Assembly (NCBI GenBank): GCA_949156565.1
Contig: CASCZI010000005.1
Span: 1 to 64,000, forward strand
Direction: 5' to 3'
Origin: an uncultured Alphaproteobacteria bacterium
GTDB taxonomy: Bacteria; Pseudomonadota; Alphaproteobacteria; Rs-D84
Length of the DNA stretch: 64,000 bases
Each line of letters opens with the position of its first letter. Within the stretch, counting starts at the first letter, position 1. Position numbers and translations under genes: made by a program. This document shows positions 1-11,569 of this stretch, piece by piece. The notes beneath the pieces are model-generated. The model saw only the letters and a program-made list of their open reading frames with translations, ran no database searches and was not told where the DNA came from.

Positions 1-18
1 GGGCTAGAGCCAAAAATA

Positions 19-123
19 CTATGCCTAATCTAAAGGGACAGTTTTTTTAGGCATAGTTGGGAGGAAATTTTGTCGCAGAAATCCGGGATTTTTAATTTAA
101 AGATTATGCCTAAAAAAACTGTC
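19..123 (+). promoter_or_regulatory. Structured leader, type II (copy 1), overlapping the 5' end of the secreted-protein gene
   Basis: The sequence can form two mutually exclusive hairpins. Hairpin A pairs CTATGCCTAA (19-28) with TTAGGCATAG (47-56). Hairpin B pairs GACAGTTTTTTTAGGCAT (37-54) with ATGCCTAAAAAAACTGTC (106-123), an exact 18-bp match whose 51-nt loop holds the GGGAGGA ribosome site and a TTG start, and whose 3' arm begins with the alternative ATG start. A near-identical copy lies at 21868-21972 before another secreted-protein gene, while the gene bodies diverge. A role in gating translation is inferred. Confidence 0.6.
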
Positions 124-930
124 GGGTTTTGGGACGCGATCGCCGTCACGACGGTCGCGTGCGGGATGGGCGGCCTGCTCTGTACACCGGTGATGGGGGC
201 GACATGCCCGGTTGGGGATTATCTCGAAAATGGATCGTGTACGCGGTGTACATCGGGTTATTATTGCCCAAATGAAAATACAAAAATTCCCTGTCCCACA
301 GATACAACCGATTGGAACGCACAAATCAATGCCATGGGGTTTCAAATTATATTAATCGAGGGAAACCCCCCCCCGATGTCATGGGCATGGGATGATTCGG
401 GTGACGTCGGGGCGTCCACGCCTAATCATTGCTATACAGGCCTGATGCTTCTCACAAACGCGGGCCGGGTATATATCGAAAAAAACTTTAATGGCACAGA
501 TTATTATCAACCGCCCCCCTATCTCTGGTACGAAGCCGCGGCCGGTTATTACCTGTCTGTGTACAATACGCAAAGCTGGAAAACATGGTACAACAATGTC
601 CGCCCATGCACGAATGCCCCGGCGAACGCCCATTATACCGGCCCCGGCACGCCCGACAGTGCCGACGGCAGCATCATCGACGCCAATGATTGCCCGTGGG
701 AATGCGACGCGGGATATGGCCGCATCGGGGACGTGTGCCAACCGCTCTGCGCTGCCGGCGTCACAAAAATTCATGTGGGTGGATATACGGCCCCCCTTTG
801 GGCAACGCGTTATACGTCGCCGACACTTGTCATCCGGACCGCGGACGGCATCTGTTACGGGAATTTGACGGCCGGCACCGGCAACGGGGTCAATGTGACC
901 GTCGCCGGTACAACATATCACATGGAATAA
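70..930 (+). CDS. Secreted cysteine-rich protein
   Basis: Function unknown. The product is about 286 residues if started at TTG 70 (ribosome site GGGAGGA five bases upstream) or 274 if started at ATG 106, where MPKK would form the basic n-region of a signal peptide followed by a hydrophobic stretch ending near VMGA. The mature part begins with closely spaced cysteines in a GYYC context, resembling the small disulfide modules of cysteine-rich surface proteins. The last 50 residues contain a TSPTLVIRTADG segment that reappears near the N-terminus of the protein at 21919. The gene converges on the autotransporter and shares its terminator. The N-terminal coding region lies in the structured leader, so start choice is uncertain. 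Confidence 0.75.
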   Translation: MSQKSGIFNLKIMPKKTVGFWDAIAVTTVACGMGGLLCTPVMGATCPVGDYLENGSCTRCTSGYYCPNENTKIPCPTDTTDWNAQINAMGFQIILIEGNPPPMSWAWDDSGDVGASTPNHCYTGLMLLTNAGRVYIEKNFNGTDYYQPPPYLWYEAAAGYYLSVYNTQSWKTWYNNVRPCTNAPANAHYTGPGTPDSADGSIIDANDCPWECDAGYGRIGDVCQPLCAAGVTKIHVGGYTAPLWATRYTSPTLVIRTADGICYGNLTAGTGNGVNVTVAGTTYHME

Positions 931-948
931 AACCAAATCCAATGTCAG

Positions 949-979
949 AAAAAAAACCGCCACAACGGGCGGATTTTTT
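949..979. terminator. Bidirectional intrinsic terminator
   Basis: CCGCC (957-961) and GGCGG (968-972) form a stem flanked by an A tract on the left and six T on the right, so it can serve both convergent genes. Confidence 0.85.
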
Positions 980-3900
980 CTAGAACCGATACGATCCAGA
1001 CAACCGGATATTATGCAATTGGATTTCAGAATTATACTGATACCGGTAATCGGCCCCAAATTGCAATCCGTTGGCCATCAAGAATTCCAACCCGCCCCCG
1101 ACATTGGCCCACAACGGGTTTAATTCAATGTCATAATCGCTATAGACGGTGGCCGAACCAAATTTAAACTTGGCCTTGTCTGGGGCACCCAACACGTCAT
1201 ATTCCACACCCACCGATGCATAGGGGCGCAATTGCATCCATGCATTGGGATAAATACGTTTTTGGGCAATCAATGAATATCCCGGGGTCAACATCATGTA
1301 TCCATCGGATTCCATATTCATATAGGTTTCACCGCCCACCTTTTCTTTTAATGAAAATCCAAAGTTATATCCGGCCCGCGCATACAGATTACCGACAACA
1401 TATTGATTTAAGATATCGTGCATCAATCCCCATTCGGTGGTTAACGCGAACGCGGTTCCATCACCACTAATTTCATCAACGTATGTTTGATGGCGCGTCA
1501 CATCCAGCAAGTGGATATCGGCAAACGCATTTCCATAAACACGTGCCTTGGTTCCCAATGTCTTGATCAAATATCCCCCAAGACCAATGTTCGTATCCGC
1601 CACATCAACATCGACATGTCCCATGAAATGTTCGTTTAATTTATATCCCAAATCCATGGTATCCGAATTATCACCCGACATATGGGATATGCGGCCCGTC
1701 AATCCCACAATCAGTGTATTTGACCGTTGCCAATCAAATCCCCCAGACACCGCAAAGCGATCACCACTGGTACGTTTTCCATCAGAAACACGTTGATTAA
1801 ACAAACCATAGTCAAAATCCAACCAGGCTTTCTTTAAATTACGGTTACGATTCCATATAAATTCATCAAACATGCGATCTTCGAAATCACGGAATGTGGT
1901 ATGTTCGTTTAATACAATTCCACCCACAATCTGTTCCATTTCACGCGGCTGGACCAGACGACTAAACCGGGCCAATCCCGCCCCATCGCGTGAAGAGTTA
2001 TAATATTCCATCCGATTGTACAATTCCCAGGCCAATTGTGCGAAATTCGTATCTTTGAATATAATGGGAATCGCATCAATCGGCGTTTCATTATAAAACC
2101 CAGTTTCGTTCAACCGACCCGCCACCCAATTATCCAATGCCCCGGCCGCCGCCGATTCACCAGACGTGTGATCCGGTATGCGATTAACAATCGGTTGAAT
2201 CTGATACACCGCAACCGGTCCACCAAATCGGGGATCAAAAACGATATAAAGACTATCGGCAATGCCATCACCATCGGTATCCCGTGTTGTCAAATACGCC
2301 GGCAAATCTTCGGATGATCCATTATATTGTGGCTTGGACAAATCAAGATAATCAAAACATCTGGTCCCATCGGCATTACAGAATTTTACCGCAACATTAC
2401 GTATCCCCATATTTGATTCATTTATCCCATTTTGGGCATGAACCAACCATATTGCCGTACCCTGATCAATCATTTTGAAAATATCAATTCCAACCAATGG
2501 TGTGTCCAATGGCCCGCCCGGCACATCATTTTGGGATAATTGTGTAATATTTGAAACAAATGTATCACCCACTTGAACCAATGCGGCGCCGTCACTGGCA
2601 TTTGTTATTGTCCCCAATGTGTTATCATCCGCCAAACTGACCGTTGACCAATAATTTCGTGGATTATCACTGCCGGCGGGCATAATGGCGGCATGCAAAA
2701 AGCTGTTGTTATTAAATTCATAACTGCCCCCAATTGTCATATTTTTCAGCCCGGTAAACTTTACCCCGCCCGAAACATTGCCATCAACACCCACCGTCAA
2801 CCAGTTATTTGACATACTGCTAACACGTCCTTGGGCCGCAATACGCAGATCAGACGCATCAATTCCCCCCGTCAATTCCAGATTCCCTGTATTGATCGTC
2901 ATGGCCCCATCATATTGAATAATATCTGTGGCGTTAATTGACGGTGCGGTGAATATATAATTGGTGGCCGTTATATTTACATCCCCATTATTTGACCCAC
3001 CGTTTTGCATCAATGCGCCCGCCAATTCGACCGCCCCCGATGATGTCAGTGCCGCCCCCTTTAAATTAATACGGCCATTTGTTGTGGTTATACCGGTGGT
3101 ATTCACCGCCGCCGCCCCAGAATCAAGCCCCATATATCCATAATTTGCCGCAATTTGGCCCACATCCATCCCATTTTGGGTGATGATGTCGATGGTACCA
3201 CTGTTTTCAATATCATGGGCAATAACCGTGTTGGCCGTTACATTAACCGTCGCCGCCGGATTAACAATAATCTGGTTATCAATGGCCAATGTATTTGCAA
3301 TATCATATCCAACAACCCCAGAAATCCCGCGCAACGCGCCATGAACATTCATATTTGACGCCGTCATGGTCATATTGTTTAAAATATTTAATGCGCCCGT
3401 CGGGCCGGTGGCCCCACGTTGGACCACATCACCGGCAACATCAATAACCCCGCCCACATTAACCCCCGTGGTCAACGACAAATCCGTTACCCCACCGGCA
3501 ATTGTCATATTGTTATTAATGGCCCATGTGCGGCCCCCAACCTGGGCGGAACCAGCCGCAATCTGAAATCCATTGGATGTCATGGTGGTACCATTCATAA
3601 CAAACGCCCCACTGGTGTTAACGACATTCCCGGTTACAACCACAGAATCATCGGCGCCGGATAAACCTTGGACATTTATTGTTCCGGTGGCATTATTAAT
3701 ATTACCAATACGAACCGTATTTGCCGTCAAATTCATGGTGCCTGTATTATTAACATCGGCCCCAGACGCATCCAACGTACGAACCGGCGTCACGTTCAAA
3801 GTCCCAGCATTTGCCAACGTGCCACCCAATGTGATTTGATTTAATGATGTCATTTTAAGCGTGTTCCCCGCCCCAACATTGACACCACCCGCCACATTCA

Positions 3901-6184
3901 TCGTTGCATCGGCCCCACTGGTTCCTAATTCAAAGGTATCGGTACCCAAAATGACCAGCCCCCGATCGGCATCCGCACCGGTCATGGTAATACCACTTTG
4001 GATATCAATGGCATTTTCCATATCCATGGTTGCATTAATTGTCTTGCCACGGGCAATAAACTTTCCATTTCCAACCAACGCCCCGACGGTTGTCGTATTG
4101 GAAACATTCATATCAATCACACCCTGGGCCAGCGATGATACCCTTCCCCCAACCGTTAAATCAGATGTAGATCCGGTCCCGACAACAATTCGTCCCTGGT
4201 TATCAACCAACATATCTTGGCCAATATTAACCATGACCCCATTCAAGACCAACGTCCGAACCGTCGGATTTCCCGTAACATTCACCGTTCCGCCGACCAT
4301 TAAATTTTTGTCGGCATTGATCGAAAATGTATCCGATCCAACAACCAAATCACCCACTGATGGTGTTACCGCCCCCGCGGCCAATACATCACCACCAATG
4401 CGAACCTCGCCCCCAACATTACTGGCATTTGTGTTAACATTTATCGCCTTGATATTGCCACCAACACTTAAAATCCCGCCAATTTGTGACGAATCGCGCG
4501 ATATGATCATATCACCACCGGTAATATCAATTTTTTCGGCCGCCACAGATGATGCCGTCATATCGACGACACCACCATTGATCGCCATTCCCCCAAGGTT
4601 GATATCACTGACCTTGGTAATAATCATGTCACCCCCGGCATTAACCAGCCGCCCCGACACGTTTAATGCCTGGGTATCAATATTCATTGTTCCATTATTA
4701 TTAACAATATCATTCGTAACCGTTAACACCCCCGTCCCATCGGGTCCACCACGCACCGTCAAATCGGCATTATTCGTTAATGACGCCAATGTGATGGCCT
4801 TGGCCTGAAGGGTCATGGTGCCGCTGTTATCAGTACCACTGGCAACCAAGGCATTACCGGCATTAATTACGGTCGTCGAATTTGCGGCACCCGATATAAC
4901 ACCCGCCGCCACCGGAGCACCAACATAATCCGTCCCAGACACGGTGATATTTTCCGCCGTAATGGTTAATGTATCCCCAGCATTACGAATCGAACGAACG
5001 TTTATCGCGCCACTGGCCCCCAATGTCATATTTGCCAATGCCGGGGCATTTGGTGCCGTGACATTATAAATATCGGCCGTCGCAACGTTTAAATCACCAT
5101 TTGTCAAATTTAAACGAAATAAATTTTTCGAATTCGTAAACAGATTCTGTAAATTGCCGCCCCCAACCAAGAATTGACCCGTTTCAACATCAAACGTGTT
5201 CGTTACAGGCATACCGGCCAAATTGATCCCATTTTTAAAATCGGTCGTCCCCGTCACCACCAACTTAAAATTACCATTATTTACAAATGCATCCGGACCA
5301 TTAACCGTCAATGATGATGCCGTAATTGTCATATTGCCCGTGGGATTTTCATTTGTCATATTCCCCGAAACCGTAATCGCCCCACGCGGTGCCCCTGTTG
5401 CCGGCACAATGACCATATCCCCACGATTGACCAAATTCCCCCCAACCGTAATGGACCCACCGCCGGTCGTATTCAACGTCAAAACACCACCGGTTTCATT
5501 CACCAAATTATTATCTGTTTCAATGGACGCCCCCGAAATCTGTGCCGTCCCATAGTTACGCACCCCACGTGCCGTAACCGATGCACCGGCATTAATTGTC
5601 GTCGTTGCGCCCGCCCCCAGATTCATATCACCCGACACATCAACCAACCCGGTCGCATTAACCGTCATGGTACCTGTATTGGTTATATCGCCATTTATCG
5701 AATCGGTAACGTTTAAATTTTCAATATTATTAAACGTCAAAATCCCATTATTTTCAATCGAACCAAATGACACATTAATTCGGGCGGATCCGGGATTAGA
5801 CGAAATAACAAATTCCCGGCCGTTTGGATTGGCATCCACACTTAACGCGCCCGCCACATCAATACCGATGGATGATATCAGATTAAATGCCCCGGTTTGT
5901 CCCCCGACACCATTATTAATATAGAGAGAATTGTTTTCCGGCGGTGTCGGCGTTGCCCCATTAATATCCCCCCAGATACGCATATTACCGGTCATCGTCA
6001 TACTGCCCGATGTGATATTCAATGTATTAAAATTATTCCCATTGGCGATATAATACGACGATTGTGAAAAATCAAATCCCGCCGTGGGGACAACCACAGT
6101 GCCCGTTTCGTCCAATTGAACCACATCAGCCATGGCACCAAACGGCACCAAACAGCACACGAAAGAAAATAGTTTTTTAATCAT
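980..6184 (-). CDS. Large autotransporter adhesin-like outer-membrane protein
   Basis: 1734 residues. A signal peptide (MIKKLFSFVCCLVPFGAMA) is followed by about 1350 residues of repetitive passenger rich in N, G, T and V, with recurring short units such as NNGTMNI and TNTGTM, as expected for a parallel beta-helix. After a short linker the last 300 or so residues form a typical autotransporter barrel: alternating aromatic strands, an FSGGFDW-type strand region and a terminal LSGSYRF ending in phenylalanine, the signal for BAM insertion. This implies type V secretion with the passenger displayed or released at the surface. No catalytic motif is visible in the passenger, so adhesion or aggregation is the likeliest role, by inference. 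The start has only a weak ribosome site. Confidence 0.88.
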   Translation of the reverse strand: MIKKLFSFVCCLVPFGAMADVVQLDETGTVVVPTAGFDFSQSSYYIANGNNFNTLNITSGSMTMTGNMRIWGDINGATPTPPENNSLYINNGVGGQTGAFNLISSIGIDVAGALSVDANPNGREFVISSNPGSARINVSFGSIENNGILTFNNIENLNVTDSINGDITNTGTMTVNATGLVDVSGDMNLGAGATTTINAGASVTARGVRNYGTAQISGASIETDNNLVNETGGVLTLNTTGGGSITVGGNLVNRGDMVIVPATGAPRGAITVSGNMTNENPTGNMTITASSLTVNGPDAFVNNGNFKLVVTGTTDFKNGINLAGMPVTNTFDVETGQFLVGGGNLQNLFTNSKNLFRLNLTNGDLNVATADIYNVTAPNAPALANMTLGASGAINVRSIRNAGDTLTITAENITVSGTDYVGAPVAAGVISGAANSTTVINAGNALVASGTDNSGTMTLQAKAITLASLTNNADLTVRGGPDGTGVLTVTNDIVNNNGTMNIDTQALNVSGRLVNAGGDMIITKVSDINLGGMAINGGVVDMTASSVAAEKIDITGGDMIISRDSSQIGGILSVGGNIKAINVNTNASNVGGEVRIGGDVLAAGAVTPSVGDLVVGSDTFSINADKNLMVGGTVNVTGNPTVRTLVLNGVMVNIGQDMLVDNQGRIVVGTGSTSDLTVGGRVSSLAQGVIDMNVSNTTTVGALVGNGKFIARGKTINATMDMENAIDIQSGITMTGADADRGLVILGTDTFELGTSGADATMNVAGGVNVGAGNTLKMTSLNQITLGGTLANAGTLNVTPVRTLDASGADVNNTGTMNLTANTVRIGNINNATGTINVQGLSGADDSVVVTGNVVNTSGAFVMNGTTMTSNGFQIAAGSAQVGGRTWAINNNMTIAGGVTDLSLTTGVNVGGVIDVAGDVVQRGATGPTGALNILNNMTMTASNMNVHGALRGISGVVGYDIANTLAIDNQIIVNPAATVNVTANTVIAHDIENSGTIDIITQNGMDVGQIAANYGYMGLDSGAAAVNTTGITTTNGRINLKGAALTSSGAVELAGALMQNGGSNNGDVNITATNYIFTAPSINATDIIQYDGAMTINTGNLELTGGIDASDLRIAAQGRVSSMSNNWLTVGVDGNVSGGVKFTGLKNMTIGGSYEFNNNSFLHAAIMPAGSDNPRNYWSTVSLADDNTLGTITNASDGAALVQVGDTFVSNITQLSQNDVPGGPLDTPLVGIDIFKMIDQGTAIWLVHAQNGINESNMGIRNVAVKFCNADGTRCFDYLDLSKPQYNGSSEDLPAYLTTRDTDGDGIADSLYIVFDPRFGGPVAVYQIQPIVNRIPDHTSGESAAAGALDNWVAGRLNETGFYNETPIDAIPIIFKDTNFAQLAWELYNRMEYYNSSRDGAGLARFSRLVQPREMEQIVGGIVLNEHTTFRDFEDRMFDEFIWNRNRNLKKAWLDFDYGLFNQRVSDGKRTSGDRFAVSGGFDWQRSNTLIVGLTGRISHMSGDNSDTMDLGYKLNEHFMGHVDVDVADTNIGLGGYLIKTLGTKARVYGNAFADIHLLDVTRHQTYVDEISGDGTAFALTTEWGLMHDILNQYVVGNLYARAGYNFGFSLKEKVGGETYMNMESDGYMMLTPGYSLIAQKRIYPNAWMQLRPYASVGVEYDVLGAPDKAKFKFGSATVYSDYDIELNPLWANVGGGLEFLMANGLQFGADYRYQYNSEIQLHNIRLSGSYRF

Positions 6185-6235
6185 AATTTTTTTGTTTAAT
6201 TCCCAAATTAAATATGTTTATATTATGACATATAA

Positions 6236-7561
<1,326 letters not shown>

Positions 7562-7599
7562 GTCAAAACCCGGTATCATCCGAACGTGGGGGAACGTAA

Positions 7600-7806
7600 A
7601 TGTTGATGAACATCGACATTTTGCAAACTCTGAAATACGCGGCGGGGATCATGATCGTATGGTGTATCGTCATGACCCCCGCGTATTTGGCGCGTCAATC
7701 CGGACGCAATAAACACGATATGATGCGTGTCCGTGTGGCCAGCTGGCTCTTCGGGTGGTCCGGATTGGGATGGTTTTTCGCCCTGATCCTGGGTGCAAAG
7801 AAATAA
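7600..7806 (+). CDS. Small membrane protein, superinfection-immunity-like
   Basis: 68 residues with two hydrophobic segments (about 10-28 and 47-64) separated by a basic loop, RQSGRNKHDMMRVRV. The order of a first helix, a charged loop with arginine and lysine, and a final GWSGLGWFFALILG helix ending in two lysines resembles the small inner-membrane family named after phage T4 superinfection immunity protein, widely found in bacterial chromosomes without any phage role. The gene starts 38 bases after eno with GGGG upstream of ATG and ends at a strong terminator, so it is likely the distal gene of the eno transcript. Function unknown. Confidence 0.7.
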   Translation: MLMNIDILQTLKYAAGIMIVWCIVMTPAYLARQSGRNKHDMMRVRVASWLFGWSGLGWFFALILGAKK

Positions 7807-7809
7807 AAA

Positions 7810-7833
7810 CCCGCCCAATTGGGCGGTTTTTTT
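7810..7833 (+). terminator. Intrinsic terminator of the eno operon
   Basis: CCGCCC-AATT-GGGCGG stem (7811-7826) followed by seven T. Confidence 0.9.
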
Positions 7834-7854
7834 ATCTGGGCCGCCGCAATCCTT

Positions 7855-8020
7855 GAATCAGCGTTCAGAGTGTAGCGTTCAGTGTTCAGAGTGCAAATAA
7901 AAGACCACCGCCCCCCTTCGGGGTACGCCCTCGAGGGGGGAGAACTTGCACCGTGCCACGCTGAGTTTAAGTTCCCCTCTGGTGGAGTTTTTAGAGTTCA
8001 GGTAAAGTCCCCATCCTGTA
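7855..8020. repeat. Dispersed intergenic element, copy 1
   Basis: Non-coding stretch between convergent genes. It contains the family's end motif (TTCAGAGTGCA...AAAGACCACC, about 7882-7912), a GC-rich palindromic part around 7913-7940, and the block AGAACTTGCACCGTGCCACG continuing to AAGTTCCCC, matched in copy 2 at 16158-16194. The following 8021-8125 holds no gene and no repeat that I recognise. Confidence 0.7.
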
Positions 8021-8125
8021 CAGGAGGGGGCTGGTAGACCAAACATTATCTCTTGTAGGTGTACTTTGCGCTTCAAACTTAACCACGGCTTAGTTCAACA
8101 AAGACAGATGAACACAAGTTTGCCG

Positions 8126-11100
8126 TCACCAGCCAACTTTTCGTTTTTGTTTGTCACTGCTAAGTGTACAGCTGCTGTCGTCACAGTTGTTCGGACAGGT
8201 CAAATTAGTTCCAGCATCGTTTTGGGCACAATTATATAGCTGCTTCAGATTCCCGGTGGTTTTCGAATACCGATAATTATCACCCCTAGATACTTGTACA
8301 TATCGCCCATTGCATTTTACTTTTTTACCATTCGGATAATTGTCTACCCCTTCTCCCGGCACCGAATCCAGTGTGCCCACACATATCAAATAGGTATCTT
8401 CCCCATTATCGGACCAGCTTGCAACAATGGTCACTGAATCTGTTGACAACGGAATCGGACTGCAAACATTCCCCAAGCTTGCGGTCCCCGTGGTACCAAA
8501 TCGCACCGATATATTTGATACATCAACAACGTTATTAAGGCAACAATTACCCGTTTTGTCCCGACTGGTATAACAACAATTTTCAAGCTCCCCCTCCGCT
8601 CTTGAACCAACATTAATGCGTTGTGATTTGGGACATGGTAATTTTTCCAGGCTGGATAATTCTCGGGCATTATAGCAAACGCCATTAATCATTTCAAAAC
8701 CCACAGGACAATCGGCGGCCAAACAACTGTCTGAAACATTGGTTGTCCCTGTATTTTGTGCAAACCAATAGAGTAATGTATCCATCCCTGCCTTTGGCTT
8801 TTTAATTTGATTAAACATTAATTTAGATGTCAAACTTGTTTCCGGATTACGTTCACAATTGCCCCAAATCTGTTCCGTCAAACGGCATATACGACACGCT
8901 TGGTCGGCACCCAAATTCCTGCACTTTTCCTCACATTTATCAAAAACAACCGTATTATAAATTTTCAAATTGGAGACACTGTTGTCCTCAAATTCATACG
9001 TTTTGTCCCCATTTGTAATATCCAGTTGATTGCACCATCCAGCAGCCGCATCACCTTTACATTTATACTCCTTATGATAGATATAGGCTATTTTTGAATT
9101 CGAACCAATCGTTTGATTTAAAACCTTGGCATGGCAAGCCCCACCATCACAACCACTACCAACATCATACATCAATTCATACCATGATGAATTACCGGCG
9201 GCAGCGCCATTACCAACATACTTATAAAAATCATCTGCGGTCGTGCCCGGCGTTGCAAAACGCGATGTTTCAAAAATCCGATCTGTAATTTCAACGATTT
9301 TATCGCCCCCTGCGGCCTCGACACACTTATAAACATCATCCCAACATGCGGTGCCATTTAATATAGCCTTGCGATTAACAGATGTTTGAATGTTGTCACA
9401 TAATCCAAAATTCCCCGACACCGATTTACACGATTGAATGATACAGTTTTTGCCAACCTCGCGGCATGTCTTAATAATGGTATCATACGTTGTATCTTTG
9501 ACGATTTCAGACACACCGGTATCCCAATCGCCATCTTTGCCCAATAATGCAACACATGCCGTCCGCACCGAAGAACACATTTCATTTACGGTTTTATCCG
9601 CCCACACCCCAAAAATTGATAATGACCGCGCATCAAAATCCGATATGGATTTGGCGGTATTGCTGGCACACTGGGCGGTCAATTCGGTACACCCTTGGCG
9701 CATTTGTTCCAATTTATCTGTCTGGGCCAACTTGATCTGGGCCAATGCATCTTCGACAAAGGCATCCCACACCTGATCGGCGATGTCTTGGCAATGTTCC
9801 ATGGCGGGTTCAATATATTTTTTCTTGGAATTCAAATACGTCACAAATGGTTCGTTTAACGATGCCCATGTTTCATCGCCCGTGGGCGCTGTGATCACAT
9901 TTGCCAAATCGGCCAGTTGTTCTGTCAAGAAGGGTTGACCCGTGGCCGGATCAATATATTGTCCCGTCGTATCCAAACACCGGCCCAAATCATCCCCACA
10001 GACAGACGAACTGCTTAACAAATCTAACATTTTCTTTTTACATGTCAAAATATCGTCCGAATTGCGATCATTATAGATGTTTAACCGTGACATATCCAAT
10101 AATGCCCCGCTTTCACGTACCTTGTTCCGCGCCGCGTCAAATTGGGCATCATATGCCTTGGCCACGGTGTTACAATCTTGTTCAATGGACATTTGATATC
10201 CGCTCTCGGCCAATGCCAATGATTCGGAATCACAAACCTCTGATGCCATATCACGACACACAGGCAATGCCGCATTATACAGGGCCGTTCCTTCTTTTGT
10301 TGTGGTGGATGCCCCCAATGTCGCGTCTAAATTATCAAACGCCGCATCCATATTTAATGTCCACGACAACGACGACATATTTTGATTGTTCGATGATGAT
10401 GTGGATTTTAATTTATCCGCAATTTCGTCCAGTAATTTTTTTGATTCAGACGTATCTTGTTGCTGAAAGGCCAATTCCCCCTCTGTCGCGGTACCGATGG
10501 CGGCGGCATCTTCTTTGTCCATATTAACCGTCAACAGACGTTGGGAAAAATCCAACATTTTTTCTTCGGCGGCGGCCAATTGTTGCTTTGCCCCATCAAA
10601 ATCATGAAGCCGCGACGAACAGGCACAGCGTTTCAACTGCGTATCCTTGTTCGCACAAAATTCGTCCATGCAATCATAAAAAACCGTTCGACATTGTTGA
10701 TAATCTGTGCCCCCGATTATATCCATCGCCGTGGCCGAACGCGCCACGCGGCCCGATATCGCCGAACGGGCATCGGTGCGGGATGACGTTGATACCGCCG
10801 AACGGGCCGAACGGACCGATGGCGTGCCCCGGTTTACACCCCGCGTGGTTGTCGTGGTTGCCGCACGCGTTACGCCCGCCGCCGTACGCGATGGGTTCCC
10901 AGGCAATGTCCGAGATGCGGTTGACACCGCCGAACGAGTGGACGATTGGGATGGGACAACCGCACTGCGTGATGTGGTGGAACGGTTGTCCAAATTGTCA
11001 CGGGTACCGCCGATCCCCCGGGGATTAACAACCGTTCGATCACGGGTGGCGGTTGTGGTTGCCGTCCGCGACACCGTCGATGTCCCGCGTGATGCCCCCG

Positions 11101-11293
11101 CCGACGTTCCAGATACATTGGTTGCATTCGACCGCGTGGCACCGGGGCGTGTCGCAGATGTTGCCGTCGTTGGGGATGCCGAAACCACGCCCGTACGCCG
11201 ACCGGCACGGGCCACATCACCATCGTCAACATCCGCCGCAGACAGCATCAGCGGCGCACAACACATGGCAAAAATGATCAGGATTTTTCTCAT
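8126..11293 (-). CDS. Large secreted protein with S/T/R-rich N-terminal region and cysteine-rich body
   Basis: 1055 residues, function not recognised. A signal peptide (MRKILIIFAMCCAPLMLSAAD) is followed by about 170 residues of low complexity dominated by Arg, Thr, Ser, Ala and Val with repeated RSAVSTSSRT-like units. A helical, cysteine-containing region then starts at YQQCRTVFYDCMDEFCA and continues to about residue 500; the remainder has many paired cysteines, ending in a CPNNCDDSSCTLSS tail. The even spacing of cysteines suggests disulfide-stabilised folding outside the cytoplasm. The tRNA-Leu(GAG) gene lies just upstream in the same direction. The basic low-complexity segment could bind cell wall, LPS or nucleic acid, but nothing in the sequence decides this. 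Confidence 0.8.
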   Translation of the reverse strand: MRKILIIFAMCCAPLMLSAADVDDGDVARAGRRTGVVSASPTTATSATRPGATRSNATNVSGTSAGASRGTSTVSRTATTTATRDRTVVNPRGIGGTRDNLDNRSTTSRSAVVPSQSSTRSAVSTASRTLPGNPSRTAAGVTRAATTTTTRGVNRGTPSVRSARSAVSTSSRTDARSAISGRVARSATAMDIIGGTDYQQCRTVFYDCMDEFCANKDTQLKRCACSSRLHDFDGAKQQLAAAEEKMLDFSQRLLTVNMDKEDAAAIGTATEGELAFQQQDTSESKKLLDEIADKLKSTSSSNNQNMSSLSWTLNMDAAFDNLDATLGASTTTKEGTALYNAALPVCRDMASEVCDSESLALAESGYQMSIEQDCNTVAKAYDAQFDAARNKVRESGALLDMSRLNIYNDRNSDDILTCKKKMLDLLSSSSVCGDDLGRCLDTTGQYIDPATGQPFLTEQLADLANVITAPTGDETWASLNEPFVTYLNSKKKYIEPAMEHCQDIADQVWDAFVEDALAQIKLAQTDKLEQMRQGCTELTAQCASNTAKSISDFDARSLSIFGVWADKTVNEMCSSVRTACVALLGKDGDWDTGVSEIVKDTTYDTIIKTCREVGKNCIIQSCKSVSGNFGLCDNIQTSVNRKAILNGTACWDDVYKCVEAAGGDKIVEITDRIFETSRFATPGTTADDFYKYVGNGAAAGNSSWYELMYDVGSGCDGGACHAKVLNQTIGSNSKIAYIYHKEYKCKGDAAAGWCNQLDITNGDKTYEFEDNSVSNLKIYNTVVFDKCEEKCRNLGADQACRICRLTEQIWGNCERNPETSLTSKLMFNQIKKPKAGMDTLLYWFAQNTGTTNVSDSCLAADCPVGFEMINGVCYNARELSSLEKLPCPKSQRINVGSRAEGELENCCYTSRDKTGNCCLNNVVDVSNISVRFGTTGTASLGNVCSPIPLSTDSVTIVASWSDNGEDTYLICVGTLDSVPGEGVDNYPNGKKVKCNGRYVQVSRGDNYRYSKTTGNLKQLYNCAQNDAGTNLTCPNNCDDSSCTLSSDKQKRKVGW

Positions 11294-11353
11294 TCCTTGC
11301 TTTTCTAATATTTATGTTAGCAAATTTTTAAAAATCGGGGCAAGCATAAAATG

Positions 11354-11441
11354 TGGTGCGAGTAAGGAGATTCGAACTCCCACGGGCGCAATGCCCACCA
11401 CCACCTCAAAGTGACGCGTCTACCAATTCCGCCATACTCGC
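11354..11441 (-). tRNA. tRNA-Leu(GAG)
   Basis: Minus-strand tRNA with acceptor GCGAGTA/TACTCGC, D-arm GGCGGAATTGGTAGACGC typical of leucine tRNAs, anticodon loop TTGAGGT, long variable arm, T-arm GAGTTCGAATC and encoded CCA (11354-11356). Confidence 0.95.
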
Positions 11442-11569
11442 ACACGGGGAAAATTATCCAATATTGGTATTAATTTAGATCAATAATATAAGAATCTGTT
11501 TTTTTTTCAACACTTTTTATGGTATCATGTATCAAAATAATAATTTTTATAACAGAAGGAATGGTTCCG

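Noticed and set aside
3861-4808. Long plus-strand ORF of 315 residues opposite the autotransporter
   Set aside because: Shadow of the repetitive passenger; proline-rich low-complexity product with no ribosome site and no family.
10707-11414. Plus-strand ORF of 235 residues near 11 kb
   Set aside because: Antisense of the Arg/Thr/Ser-rich region and of tRNA-Leu(GAG).
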